A stretch of DNA of 64,000 nt from Siphonodentalium dalli (GCA_032622095.1 CP136063.1:218565982-218629981), one strand, 5' to 3'; positions 45,251-60,300 are shown, numbered from the stretch's first letter. The notes: a model not told the origin generated them from the letters alone. Made by a program: numbers and translations.

Positions 45251-46069
45251 CAGGAAGGTCCCAGTTCGCAATTACATGATTTTGGTGACATTATAGCGAT
45301 TTCGTAATAAACATTGTATGTATTACTTGGGGAAATACCATGATCATTGGAGAAATATAGCACCAGAGCACAGGTATTAACTAAAAACATACAATGTTTA
45401 ATGTTACAAAGTTACCCGTCAGAACACCAACAAGTTCCCATGCTGGCTTTGAACTGGTGGATTACGATCACCACGTGCGTAGCCAGAGTAAAGGTGCACA
45501 CCACGGCATGGTCTGCGTGCTATGTTGTAACGAAATTGTCAACGTTTACATAGATGCAATGACGTTTCGCATACACTCTCATCATTTCTGTAAAGATGCA
45601 GTTGTTTCATACCATGTTGTAATATATATATGTGGTTAACATGTCAATAAATCAATAAATCAATCAATGAAATTTATTATAAACCAATCGCCTGGCATAA
45701 CATTCAGAGTTACATCTAATCAAAATATTTACAAATATTTACAAACTAACTGTACATGCATATAGCTAATTTTCTCAAGAAAAAAAACACAGGTGTATCT
45801 GCATGTGAAAATGTCATAAAAATATATATAATAATTAATAAATCACAAACAATGAAGCAATAATGCATTATATACACCAGGGTAACAATAATTATGTAAA
45901 TTGGTTAAATCTATTAGTTAGGCTGTTGACAACATCTCTAAAGTGTCTTTAGTGGGGGTGGGACTTCGTCGTTGATCTCCAAGACTGGATTACGAAAAGG
46001 TTGAATCTTTTATAGACACATTATTGACAAGTTTACAAAGTTATCTGTGTGGAACATGTTAACGGTGCT

Positions 46070-46220
46070 CGGTCGATGCATGGTGCCTTGTCGCCGGTCG
46101 ATGCATGGTGCCTTGTCGCCGGTCGATGCATGGTGCCTTGTCGCCGGTCGATGCATGGTGCCTTGTCGCCGGTCGATGCCTGGTGCCTTGTCGCCGGTCG
46201 ATGCATGGTGCCTTGTCGCT
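46070..46220. repeat. 25-bp tandem repeat, six copies
   Basis: The unit GGTCGATGCATGGTGCCTTG followed by TCGCC repeats from 46071. One copy has GCCTGG for GCATGG. It gives spurious open frames. Confidence 0.95.
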
Positions 46221-46283
46221 TTAAGTGTATGTCATTTCGGTGTCGTTTTGACGTGGGGACTTAAATTCGTGACAAGATGGTTT

Positions 46284-47635
46284 CATTGTCACAAGTCTTC
46301 GATCACATTCGTAGCAAGCTTTTTAAATCGATAACAAATGTAGCCAGCTTTCTATGGCGATCACATTTTGAGCCAGCATTTCATATGCATGCAGACTCAA
46401 TGAACACGACTAGGTTAATCTAATTTTTCTGAGTTAATGGATGAAAAACAACTTGAATTTTAATTTGATATCAGTTCATCTCATAACTTAATGTTTCTGA
46501 TCAATGCCGTTAGAATGCTCGAATTATATTCCAATATATGTTGATAAACGAAGTCAGTTTTGGAGCATGACGCCGAAATAATTGTAGTCACGAACGCGAT
46601 GCTCTGAGAAAAAAACCTTAGTCATTATGGCTAAGATTAATAAGTCAGATTTTTGTCCGTAACTCAACTAACTTGTCTTAGTCATTCCGACCAATTTACA
46701 TCTTAGTCATGTTGACTAAATCGTAGCTTAGTCACAATGACTGACATGCCAGCTTTATTGAGCCATAACGACTAACTTTTTCTTAGTCACTGGGAATGTG
46801 AAAATTTAATTTGTTAAATTTATGCAAATAATTTCAATAGTCAACCAGATGATATATTATACAGAATCAGAGAAATATGGACAACTTTTAAATCAATTCC
46901 AATACTGGTCTTTTGAGATGTATGATATTAGTTTGCGGTATAGGTCTGTTTAACTAGTTTATTTTCCAGAGATTTGTGAGGTGTCTATGATATAAGAACC
47001 ATTTATCAATATAATGTAGCCTTTGGTGTGGGAGTGAACTTCTGATATATAAGCCACTACATCCTTCCATCACACTCGTTCAATTATAGATCTATTATAA
47101 TTGTGATGCACTGGAAATTGTACATCTATCAGCATTTATCAATGAATATTCATCATCATTTAAGGCAGTGTTGAAATTAGAGTTATTCTTCGAGTAACTT
47201 TGTCACTGTGACTGAGGTCAAAGTTAGTCATACAGTGACTCGCTGAAAGATGTGAGAGGCAAAGTGACTCCAAATGCTTGTGACTAAACCTAATTTAGTC
47301 ATATTGACCGATTATTTTCTCAGAATATATATACAAGATCTCTGAACTGTACAATTCTTCCTCGAACAAACAAATCGCGTAAATTAAATATTTGACTAGA
47401 ACTAAGTTAGTGGTATCAATTTTAACTTAGTCATAATGACTAACTTATCGGATGAATAAGAACAAGTTAGTCATTATGACTAAGGATTTTTCTCAGTGTG
47501 ACGTCATATTTCGCGCCATATAAAGCATCGAATTAGAAAAGCTGGCTACGAATGTGATCGCCGGTGAAACGCTGGCTACATTTGTGATCGATTTAAAAAG
47601 CTGGCTACGAATGTGACTGGATCCTTGTGACAATG
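46284..47635. mobile_element. Non-autonomous element with TIRs of about 105 bp and TTAGTCA repeats
   Basis: The left arm from CATTGTCACAAG at 46284 to about 46375 pairs with the right arm 47535-47635. Each arm holds two or three subrepeats of GATCACATTCGTAGCCAGC. The interior has more than ten TTAGTCA or TGACTAA strings, many in palindromes such as TTAGTCATTATGACTAA. No coding sequence. Confidence 0.78.
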
Positions 47636-48269
47636 ACCCCATCCGCCTGAATTACTGTGATGTTGTTAGAGCAAACTAATGCTGTTTTTTTTCTGCTAAA
47701 GTGTTGCGGCGTTCGAAAAATATGAACATATCCAATAAAAGCGATATATGTATCAAACGTCCGAAAACATATGTATTGCGAAATATATTTTAATACTGGT
47801 TGTATTAGTTGTTGCAAATTTACTAAAACCAAGATGGCTATTCAAGTCGTTTTGTAAACACCAGCGCAGCCTTTAGCATATTTTTCAAAATGTATATATG
47901 TTCTTGAATGTTTCTTACAAACACTGGCTTTTTTTGGTCAAATTGCCCTGATTAGCCAAAAATCGCGAAAATTACATCTTTAGAAAATATAACGGTAATT
48001 TTCTTAACAGCATGATTTTGTCCTACCAACATCATAGCAATTCAACAGGAACACCATAGCGGACTAGCAGGACCACTTAACCAGGGGTGTGTACACAGCC
48101 TAATATTTCTCCCGGCTGTATTGTTCTATATTGTTGATATCATAATCGATTATGTTATGTGTATATCATCAGGTTAATTACACGTGTCATCTGACTGTAC
48201 TCCATATGAACATTGTAAACCACTTAATATAAGATACATGCACATATGATATAGACTGGCGTCATGCTG

Positions 48270-48317
48270 TCAATATGGCGGTCTGATTGGAAGAGTGGCA
48301 CTGCTGTACGACGGATT
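48270..48317 (-). CDS. EGF-TM gene terminal exon
   Basis: Acceptor TATGTTTCAG, then NPSYSSATLPIRPPY and TGA. Short, so identification rests on the strong acceptor, phase 0 and the NPxY-type motif after a preceding ATYQ end. Confidence 0.65.
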   Translation of the reverse strand, partial: NPSYSSATLPIRPPY

Positions 48318-51300
48318 CTGAAACATATATACATGAGCGTTACACACTTAAAATTACAATGCTTAAAGATGGTCTATCCCTTCCCAGAAAATGTTATATA
48401 GATTCTCGGGTATAAACTAATATATCTGAATCGAGCTTCTATCAAGTAATATCAATGTTATTTAGAATTTCTTATGGCATTCGTGGGACAGTTTTATGAG
48501 CTAATTTTTGGGAACAGATCTCCGCGCGAAAACGTTCGGAGCGTACGAAGAGCGTACCAGGAAGGATAACTCTATCTTAATAAGAGCGTACCAGGAATGG
48601 TAACTCTATCTTGATAAGAGCGTACCAGGAATGATAACTCTATCTAAATAAGAGCGTATCAGGAAGGATAACCCTATCTAAATAAGAGTGTACCAGGAAG
48701 GATAACTCTATCTAAATAAGAGCGTACCGGGAAGGATACCTCTATATAAATAAGAGTGTACCAGGAAGGATAACTCTATCTTAATAAGAGCGTACCAGGA
48801 AGGATAACTCTTTCTCCCACCCCTACATATTTTAGGACAGGCAGCCCGTGTGGGATAGCTGGGTGAGATTTCCCTGTATCACCCAACACGTGATCAGCTG
48901 TCTCACCATACGCACGTGAATGCTTTACCTATTTAATTAAGAGCCGAAACTAATTTAACAATCCGTCATCATGTTTTGTATCAACTAAAACAATGGCGAC
49001 CAACCAGTTACGCTTCTAGTAAATAAATACAAACGAATTTGTGGACGCTAATACAAATGGAGATAACCCTCCAACATGTTAATCACGACGAATCACGTAA
49101 TCAACATTACCTCATTGCAGACGCAGAGTTGCATACCATGCAATATACATGTCTAATTAGCGAGCACATTCCATCAAACGGAAGGTCCCAATAGAAACTG
49201 GCATCACTTGCACATTGCATAACACGTAAACAATAGTCGCTTCACAAATGACGAACAAAATAGTTCCCCATTCGAACAGTCGTCATCGTTGCTATCACTC
49301 GTCGAATGCGTCTAACTAACATGTGTCTGTCATATACACACATGTTTCCTTTTCTAATGGTACCGATTTGGACATGTCCCAATCGATTAGACTAGTTGTA
49401 TTATACTTCATATCAATACGCGCGTTTCTCGGAATCTATGCAGGCGCAATGCTGTGACGTATTCATGTCGATTGCACAAGACCATGTCGATTTCACTCTA
49501 ACGTATTAACCCTGTGTGAACGGGTAACGCTTTGTTTACATTGGTATATACCGAAAACATCCCAGATGATCACGAATATCGTATCAGATTTCTCCCCAGA
49601 TGTACTGGAATGTGCCAAAGATTGGTATAAAACAAAAAGTCGGAATGAGGCTCTTGGGTTGGGAGAAAAATGATCCATCATGACCTGCGATGTGGGCATG
49701 GAAAAATCTCACCCTCGAGGCCAGATATTTGGTCCGGACACTCGGCAAGCCCCTCGGATGAGATTTTTCCATCCCACCCTCCGAGTTATGATGGATAATA
49801 TTAATCTCACCAAGAGCGTACCAGGAAGGATAACACTATCTCAACAAGAGCGTACCAGGAAGGATAACTCTATCTATCCAAGAGCGTATCAGGAAGGATA
49901 ACACTATCTCACCAAGAGCGTATTAGCAGCCTCAAACACGGGAAATTACAGATTAACCTGGATTAACTGAGAGATTTTCCACGACAGCCAATAGGCCAAC
50001 GATTAGATAGCGAAATATATATAGTTAATCGGGGTTCATGAGTAGGTAACGATTGCTATTTAACCCTTTACCCAACAAACCGGCCAAAACCGGCCAAATA
50101 AAGCTTCAACAGCCTAAAATATCTTCGGTCTGTCTCAATAAAACCATACAAATATGGATATCATTGGAACCGGCTCATTGACCACATTGTGATGGTTACA
50201 GTTATACCCTGTGCCAATGCATTCTCTTATGTATGCGAGTCGACCATAGGTCGCCTCGCATATATAAGAGAATGCATTGGCCTAAAAAAAATCTTTTTTT
50301 AACACTTTTTACCTTTTTTTCTTACATTCTTTAACAATTTTATAATTTTTAATGTGTTAAGCCAATCCATTCTCTTATATATGCGAGGCGACCTATGGTC
50401 GACTCGCATATATAAGAGAATGCATTGGCACAGGGCCGTTCTGTTGGGTAAAGGGTTAATCGCAGTAACAGGTGCCACGAGAGGGTTGGGTTGAGGATAG
50501 GATGATTATTGACGAAATAACTGACGTGTTTGAAGAAGTGTTTTTCAATAGGGTATAAACTCGATATCAGTTCCCAGCGTGCATCATGGGTACATACATG
50601 TACGTGTGCATATTATATTTTACCTGATACGTTGCTAGATATTTCTTCTTGTTTTCGTGCGATCTTGGTAGAGGAAGAGTCTCTGCGTGAACATAATCTT
50701 CCATCACCTGCAAACATATATATTATAATAATGTATACTCTATATAAGCAAATAAAAGAGTAGGATATGTATGTTCGTCTTTCTGTCCGGATATTCTCCC
50801 AGACTGCTAGTCTGATTTCAACCAAATTTGGTGTGGGAATCGGGGTATCATGGTGGTGGTTATAACAATTTAGATTTAAAACATATATTAAATAAATAAT
50901 ATTTATGGGCCTACGTCAGAACCAAATGAGTCCAAATGAACCTATTTGTACGATGATATATTGCAGCACCGGATGTACGCTCTTTATATATATGTGTGTT
51001 CGCTGTGACCCGCGCTATCCAACGGAATAACGGGTATAAGTCCACTATGTGCTTATCCCAGAATAAAATAAGTCCAATATGAACCAATTTCTGCGCCATA
51101 AAAAATATGGTGATTACAATTTTTTTTTCCTGGTAAGCTGGACATTGGCTTAGGAGATGTGTTATAAAGTTGTGTCAACTCGGACCGCGGATATTAACTT
51201 ACGCCATAGTAATATCTTTGCACGATTCGTGTTTTCAGATCTGATGACTTTGACTCGGTCGATCACGCGTATGATCATCCAGTGGAACTAACTTAACCGT

Positions 51301-54300
51301 TTCATGGCGGGAGCTTCCAGTATTTTTGCGAAAACCCTGTGCCAATGCATTCTCTTATATATGAGAGTCGACCACATGTCGCCTCGCATATATAAGATAG
51401 TGCATTGGCCTAACAAACTGGTTAACAAATATTTTTTTTTAATTTGTTAAAAAATGTAAGGAAAAATGATCAAAAAATTGTTAAAGAATGTAAGAAATAA
51501 TGATAAAAACTGATAAAAATTGTTAAAAAATGTAAGAATTTTGTTTTATAACAAATGACACAATTGTTAAAGATTGTAAGATAAAATTGTTAAAGAATAT
51601 AAGAAAAAATGATAAACATGTTTATTTAATGTAAGAAAAATAGATATAAAAAAAACGATACACCCGTAATTAGAGTTATCACACTCACATAATCATCGAC
51701 ATATCGCACAGGATCTGAAACGAAGCTCCACCTCCGCCCGCGATGGGGTGGACCCGGCGGGTACTCCGCATACGGCATGGTGTGACGTCCGGTGTCATAT
51801 GGCATGGTATGACGTCCGGTGTGGTCCATCCACAACCTCGGTAGCTTTATTATGCTAGAATCTAAGCTCGGACCAGCCATTCCGCCAGCTTTATGTCGTT
51901 GTCTGTTAAAATAAGTTCAAAGGGATATTTTTGTCCACGATATAATACTGAGCGTTTTATGTACTGATGTCACAGAGGATGCGACACAGTATTTATTTCC
52001 CTCTATGGACATTCAAATATATAAGTACAATAGGTACAAATTTAGACGAAAAAGTGGATTAGGCAACAACACATTGACTTATTTGAAGCCCTCTCCCTTG
52101 ACAATGGTCCCCACGGCCCAACTTGACTGCAAGTCAAGTAGGTGTAAATGATACAGGCAGAAAAAGATCCATAGAAATAAGAAATATATTAAATAAAAGC
52201 TGGGAGGGGTCATCAGTGGAATTGTAAAACAACACAATGATCGTATTTGTTCTGTTAAATTATGCTTTGTGTAAATTATGGACCCGCGACTGTACATTCG
52301 GAACTATATAATGTCTCGATCACGATGGACCGTGCTCGCCACTCTTATTTCTGAACGTCCTTCCCAACGCGCCATGTACCTCACCAACTGAGCCACTTGT
52401 GGCCCTGTTACTGTTATCTACTTGCAAAATCTTGTTTTTCCATGTCCGGTTCACGTTTACTAAATAATCAATTAACTGATGTATACACCTAGAGTAATTG
52501 TGTATAAATTCTACACAATATGTTTTAAATTGGATGTTAAATAAAATTGTGTAGAAATGACCCATGACATGTGTCGGTGGAATTTTCTCAACATTGAATG
52601 TGAGTGAATATGTGAGTATATTATAGTTAGTAGGTGAAACATGTTCTATTAGAGACACAATCCTCGTAAAGGCTACCATATTATTATATCTAACAGCAGC
52701 TTTAAAACGTTTTGCTTCACAATTATGTGCTGTTCAGTTCTGACACAAACACAGTGTATAACACATGCTGCAAATCTAATCTAAAACATATTGTGTAGAA
52801 TTATACAAATTTGTTGTAAGATGACAGGAATTGAATGACAACACCTTTATAGACTCATTACTGATTAGTGTATAATGCATATCAATAATCATGTCTCCTA
52901 CATTTCCCTACGCTTGTGCACTAATACACTGAGGCAGTCGACAATTATAAATTTGCCTCTATGCTCTTCTGTTTTGTGTTAATATAGAAATTAATATAGA
53001 AATTATAATTTATATAGTGTTAATATAGAGATTATGAGATTAATATTGCACAATGTGTCCACCATATTGCTATCTTTTTCATAGTGTTAAATACTCACTT
53101 TTTCTTATTTCTCGAGGAACATATACATGCTATGCACAATAGAGCTGTCAAAATCATCAACCCTCCCAGCACGCCAGCCATGATGAAAAGTAACTCTGGA
53201 ATAAGAGCAAAAGTGTAGCATCTCAGTGGGCAATCAGGCGATCGAAAACGCGACCAGAGTAATAAACTAAGATATGACATATTATATAGTATTTTGTCAG
53301 CCACAAGCAAATGCTATACTATTTTTCAAACAAGCTGATACATCATGTGTGTCCTAATTCACATTTATTTGCTCTAACAATCTGACCCAAGTTGTCAGTC
53401 GAAGGATTCTGCAAGATGTATGGAATGGTGCTTTCCACGAACCTCCGACTGTCAACTTTGGTCAGAATGTTATAGAAAACCACCGACTCAGAGTATTTCC
53501 GAACAATTAAGGTATCAACTAGCATAATTATGATCGTAAGTCGCAACAGACAACATACAAAATGCTATGCTTTGTATCAGTTCCTCATATATTATGCAAT
53601 TTGTGCGTTTGCGCCAGCCTCGGCCATTTTGTACGTGCTGTACTCACACACTTATAACCATTGATTCCCCACCGTGAACGTGCAAACCCAACATGGTTTC
53701 GTTGAATAAAACGGTCGATTTCAAAATGCCTCAACTTTGAAACTTTAACGACAACATTTCGGAGTTATATGTCAGGGAATATAAACACCGATAATTTAGT
53801 ATCCAAACACTTTATCCACTGGAGAAAAAAATGTGGCAATCAACTCAGGCAGTCAATAATTACAACCACATCGACCATACTAGCTCACATAACACTACAT
53901 TTGAACTACGAACAAATGTCAATCGTTAATACTTTATTCGGGACGATATACATTCGGCAATGATTCCGGTGACAATATCCACACAAGCCTGAAAATAAGG
54001 TGCCTGTTATGGGCAGAATGAGGTCACCAGAGGGTTATGTTAGTGACGCTATCCCGCATAGCGGGCTAGAATAACTAAATTCACACTCTGGGGACCTCAT
54101 TCTTCACACTCTGGGGACCTCATTCTTCTCTGGAAAGTGTCTTTATTATCAAATTTCTATGGAAACTTCTTCACATATTCTATTTCTTTTTTAATTTAGG
54201 TTCTCTATATCACCAAATTGCCATACGGCACATTGCATAATCGAGATCCTCAATGGGTGTACATCACAATATTCACCATTTGGGAACTTATATCTGAGTC

Positions 54301-57300
54301 TGTATCCCATAGCAGATGAGGCCATGTAGAATAAGGTTCCCAGATGGTGAACTTAGTGATGCTAGCAAGTTACGAGGGGTGGCGTCACGAAATTCACACT
54401 CTGTGGACTCATTCTGATTTGGCCTCATCTTCTCTGGAAAGTTTGTTTATTATCAAATTTCTATAGAAACTTCTTCACATATTGTATTTCTTTTTTAGTT
54501 TAGTTTCTCTATATCCCAAATTGGCAGACGGCACATTGCATTGCATAATCGACATTCTCAATGGGTGTACATCACAATATTCACCATTTTGGGAACTTAA
54601 ATCTGAGTCTGTATCCCATAGCAGATGAGGCCATGCAGAATGAGGTTATCAGATTGTGAATTTAGTGATGATAGCACGCTATGCGGGATAGCGTCACTAA
54701 ATTCACCCTCTGGGAACCTCATTTTGCAAATGACAGACACACTGCGTGTTATTCGTTTATAACAACGATTCCAATTTTTGGCATTATATATTATTTGCTA
54801 TTCAGTTCACTTTAAAACTAGAACACCCGGACACTTCCACTAATGCAGGGAAATGTAGGAGACACGAAAAGGCAGAAACAACTAACAGCCAAATCAGAAC
54901 AAATTAACTTTAAAAAAAAACACATCCAACAAAAAGACAAACAATGGAATTAATGAATTCTCCATTTAATCCTTTCTATACTGAATGGATTCTCCCAAAA
55001 TGAGTTATACACATATACAATGGAACGGTTTAGTATTCGTTTAGATGGGTTTTCGGATACTATCAGCATACGACAGACAGAAGTAGATAATACAAGAGAA
55101 GTATCATTCGTATTCTTGGTTGGAAATGTTCAGATAATAAGTTGAATAATAGTTGCTTGTTGAACTTATTATCTGAACATTTCCCAAGAGAACTACTCAT
55201 TAACGAGTATTTAGCATGGAACGGGTTCACCCTGATGCTTAAGGCCAAAACAAAAAACTTCTCTGTTTTCGATAACATTGGGAAAATTTTCCTGGCAGGC
55301 AGGGATTGTTTTTTTTTTGGCAATTTAAAAAAAAAAACCTTGGATACAAAAGCATGTTGTCCCTTGATCTGCAGTAAGATCTCTACACATGTTGAGCTTA
55401 ATAACCCACTTACTTTTGATTTTGGGATTGGGGAAAACGATAAATATTCACATTGACACTCTAACAGTTAACTACATGTGTATAGACTAGCTTTCTAAAA
55501 AACAAAATCTCAGCAGGCAAGAAAATCTCAGCCAGGCAGGGTATCGGAAACAAAGAGGTTTTTTTTCTTCTAACGACACATATAACTCACCTTTCCCATT
55601 AATCTCACATGTGCTTCCTAGAAACCACCGAGGGCATCTGTGTAGTAAAACAGTATAGTAAATTATTTTACAAGAAAAAGCAAAGCACCAAATAATAAAC
55701 AATTAGCACAATGGTGCACCATGCATGCATTGGACGGGCGCCCATAGACTCCAGATAACTATCTCTGGAAATAATTACGAATGAATGAATGATGCTTTAA
55801 TCTCAGCCATTTTTACATGGAACATGAGCGAAATATATTTGCCTGCACTAGTGGAAGTGACGGAAGGGAGGTTATAGTTTCAAAGTGACGTGGTACACCC
55901 CATTTGGTCTGACCGGAATATCTAGTAACTAATATGACACTTATCGTTCATTTGATTCGAACTATCTCGAGGTATATACTGGAATATGGAAACAGGGTAC
56001 CCAACGCAGACCTTATCAAACAGGGTACCCAACACAAACCTTATCAAACATTCAAAGGCGATAGAAAACATCAACAGAAGGGCCACCAAATTAGTTTCTG
56101 CTCCATACTCTTATATAAAACAAGCCATATAGGTACGATGGAGTACCATTTAACCCTGGGGTGCCAACCTGCATGATATTTTATTGATGCAGAAGCTATA
56201 TATGGCTCTATTCTAATATAGATTTGCTTCCACATAGTGCCAACTCAATGGCTCCAAGCTGATTGGTTGTGGCGATAAATTATTAAATTGAAGTCAACAA
56301 AATGGCCGGCTCGATTCGCCTACACTTATCACTTAACAGTACCGTAAGAATAATGGAGAAAGCACGACATATAATACCCCGCTTACACCTTTCATTTGAA
56401 GCCGACTTCGTCCCCGACTTACATGTAAACTTTTAGAATTTAGTGTGGTCTAAAAGGCTATTACTTGGTGGTAGTCAATTCTTACTAACCAACCGAAGCC
56501 ATAACATGATAAATATATTTGGCCACTTTTGGCGAAATAGGATCGATCTAGTTACATCTTGGACTGTAGAAGTTCTGAAATAATGCCAAAACTGTCTAGT
56601 TTGGATCTACATGTGAACAGAACAAGCTATTAGACTATTAAAATGGCATACGTTGATATTTTCGAGTTGTTCATTCGGCTATCACTGTCACCATAGCTTT
56701 GATGTCAACAACTAGTGACTAGTAGTACCGAACAGTATCAACAACAAAAAACGGTTTAGTCGGAATTGCTCACAACTTGGTGTTTCGATATTCTCTTCTT
56801 CGGAATTAATGGTCGCGAACTGACGTGTGAACACAGATCAGTCACTCATGCATGATGCATAATATTGATATATTTTAAACGAAACGTGTGTTTGTCACTT
56901 TCGGGGCGCACCAGAAACGCCACTAGGAAGTGGCCCATAGAATATTTCAATGATCATACATTCTATATTGGCATCTACGGCTTTTACTACGGCATCGACT
57001 TTTGCCGTAGCTAATTTCGAGGGCTGAGTTAACTATACACAAACACAATTAATAAGTTGTTTACAGTTTATTCAACAAGTTGGCCACTGACCGATATTCG
57101 CGATTGCATCATCAATTGACAAAACTAAATAAAATTCATTTAAATACGAGGTGGTACCACGGTCGGCCGTGATATAATGATGACCAAGCTTTGTTAATAT
57201 AAGGAGGGTGGATTAATTAGAGAACAGCTGTATACATGGACCAATGAATCATGTTGTTTCGGATGTTGCTTTTTTAACTATCTTGTCTGTTTCAATCCAA

Positions 57301-60300
57301 CTATGTGTGTCTGTTCCTGATAGTGTTGTCATACATGGCCATGTATACGGATATAATGTGCACCCACTAGTTTGAGTCAAGACATGAAGTGACCATGTGA
57401 GTAACTGGACAATTTCTCGTACCTGTATATGTGATAGCTTTGTTCCTTTTTGTCTTAACCCTTTACCCAACAAACCGGCCAAAACCGCCCAAATAAAGCT
57501 TCAACAGCCTAAAATATCTTCGGTCTGTCTCAATAACACCATACAAATATGGATATCATTGGAACCGGTTCATTGACCACATTGTGATGGTTACAATTAT
57601 GCCCTGTGCCAATGCATCCTCTTATATATGCGAGTCGACCATAGGTCGCCTGCATATATAAGAGAATGCATTGGACTAATTTTTTGTTTATAATATTTGT
57701 CTACATTCTTTGACAATTTTATCATTTTTAATATGTGTTAAGCCAATGCATTCTCTTATATATGCGAGGCGACCTATGGTCGACTAGCATATATAAGAGA
57801 ATGCATTGGCACAGGGCCGTTCTGTTGGGTAAAGGGTTAACATAAGAGGGCCGATTCGTATGATTCAGATTGGTCGAAATTAGTATTACTCGTCATTGAA
57901 AATCTCACTTGGAATAACAGCATAATACAAGTATAATGAGAATATGAGTGCGATATTATCCACAAAACACTCATTGTGTGAGCTGAGCGTTGTTTATATC
58001 CCAGTACAGTGCAAAAGAGGGCAACCGAGCGTGTTACAGGCCCCTGTTCTTAAACGAAATTAATTATGATTTAATAATTTACTGAGAGTATTCAAAATAG
58101 ACATATTACCGGTACAAAAGTTCAAACAAACAGAAGTCTGGGGACTCGGGTGTTTGAAAATTAAAATTTGCTTCCCGGTTTATGAAACTGATTTTTTCAA
58201 TAAATACGAGAGAAACGAGGCGTGATGAGGTGTGATTGGTTTGGGTGTGTCAGTAAACAATTCTGCTTCTAATGATATATAATATATATTCTCTACGTAC
58301 TGTTGAGTGTGTTTTTGAAGCGCCAGTCTGTGTAAAAATCCGACTCTTTGACCCAGGTTAGTGGACACCATCTCGAACGAGTGATTTTAACAGCCAGTTT
58401 GCGTCAGACATGTGCTCATGACCGGAGTTTTTCTGAACCAATTGTTACAAGGGATACATCAAATGGAATTTATGAGGTATGTATGTAACACCAATATTTT
58501 GTGTGTATTTTGAACCTGTTTGATAAAATATTAGGCCTGGCCAAATTGGATACCTTTCTATAGGATTAAGTATTGTTGGGGTGGGTCAATTTTTGTTCTG
58601 GGGACCAGTAGGGAAATTATATGACGGATAGGCTGTAAGCCATTATTTCTTTCACGATACTTATGTTGACAAACGGAAAGGCATTATGGCCCGTCAGTCA
58701 GTGTTCCATTCAGACATGTTAGTGTCATTCCGGAGGGATATGTGTGATTTTTGTCAGGCAATCACATACCGGTATTGGTTAACCTATAAAACTTTTTTAT
58801 AATACTAGTACCCCGGCGAGCCAATGCTCCAGAACCTATGTTATTTTCAGTCACACACACCTGCACGATTTTGAATCAGTTCCACAAGTTCCATTGTTTT
58901 TGCAACCACAGTCTTCTACAAGAAAGCGAAATAAATAGATTAACCCTTTCATGACGGGAGCTGGACTGGAGCATCATTAAATACCCTGTGCCAATGCATT
59001 ATCTTATATATGCGAGTCGACCATAGGTCGCCTCTATTTATAAGAAAATGCATTGGCCTAACCTTTTTTATCATTTTATTTTATCATTTTTTCTTACATT
59101 CTTTATCAATTTTTATCATTATTACTTACATCTTACATTCTTTAACAATTTTTATAATTTTTATAATTATTTCTTACATTCATTAACAATTGTTTATCAT
59201 TGTTTTCCTTTTTTGCTTACATTCTTTAACAATTATAAAAAAAATAATATAAAATTGGTTAGGCCAATGCTTTCTCTTACATATGCGAGGCGACATATGG
59301 TCAACTCGTATATAAGAGAATGCATTGGCACAGGGTTTTCAAAAATATTCGGGAAGCTCCAGTCATGAAAGGGTTAAGCATGATACACATTATGATCGGT
59401 AAGCATTCCAGCTATATTGAATGAAGCATGACAACAAATAACAATTTCACATTTGTAATAGTGAAAACATTTCCAGTAGGAAGGATTCGCAAAACATACG
59501 TATATGGTGGTTATATAATACAGTACTACGTCACACCACACTGAAAATATCGTTGACTAAAATTTTACATTTTACTCAACAGTTTACAAGATGGGGAATC
59601 ACGTGGTTTCGAGGTTGGTCTGTACCACGCATTCAAAATGTACAAACACACAAAACATAATTTATGAGGAACTGATACAACCATAGTGTTTTGATTATTA
59701 CAAGCATGTGCTAGTTTATTATTATTTTACAATAAGTTGATACCTTGTTTTTTTCGGAAATGCTCAGTAGTATTCTATCAAGTTCTGACCACAGTTGTCA
59801 GTCGTAGGTTCCTAGAATACACAAGTCCAGACATCTTGGAGAATCCCTCGACTGATAACTTGGGTCAGAATGATAGAGCAAACAACTGTGAGTTTGGACA
59901 CAAATGAGGTATCAGCTTGTTTGAAAAAACAGTATAGCATATGCTCGTCGTTGCCAAAATGCTATGTACTAAATCATTATCTTAGTGTATTACCCTTTTC
60001 CTCGTTCCTGGTGGCGTGTGCGATCGTCTCGGCCATTTTGAATGCGTGATGCTCATCAACTCGAAACCACGAGGTTCCCCTCTGTGGTTCACACAAATAA
60101 TTATAGTTCCAAGCAACATTGACTGAATTTTGGGCACACTTTGAATGTTTAGGTTGTGGGAATATTCCCAACAATCCACAATAGTCTAGTTGGGCATGTT
60201 TCATGTTCCTACATCGTTCGGATAGTCATTATTTAAATTGAGCATATGTTTCGATTCACTTTTCCACTATAGTAGGGAACGGCGTGTTAAATGGTTCGGC

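Noticed and set aside
45058-45390. Frame with LTKKYIIKEQVHV repeats on the - strand
   Set aside because: Explained by the 42-bp tandem repeat in the lipase 3' flank.
46047-46334. Repetitive frame MHGALSPVDAWCLVAGR
   Set aside because: Produced by the 25-bp tandem repeat; no domain and no splice context.
57249-57482. Possible exon on the - strand (TSGCTLYPYTWPC)
   Set aside because: Its phase is not needed by the EGF-TM gene, no recognised motif, and it overlaps the end of a MITE.
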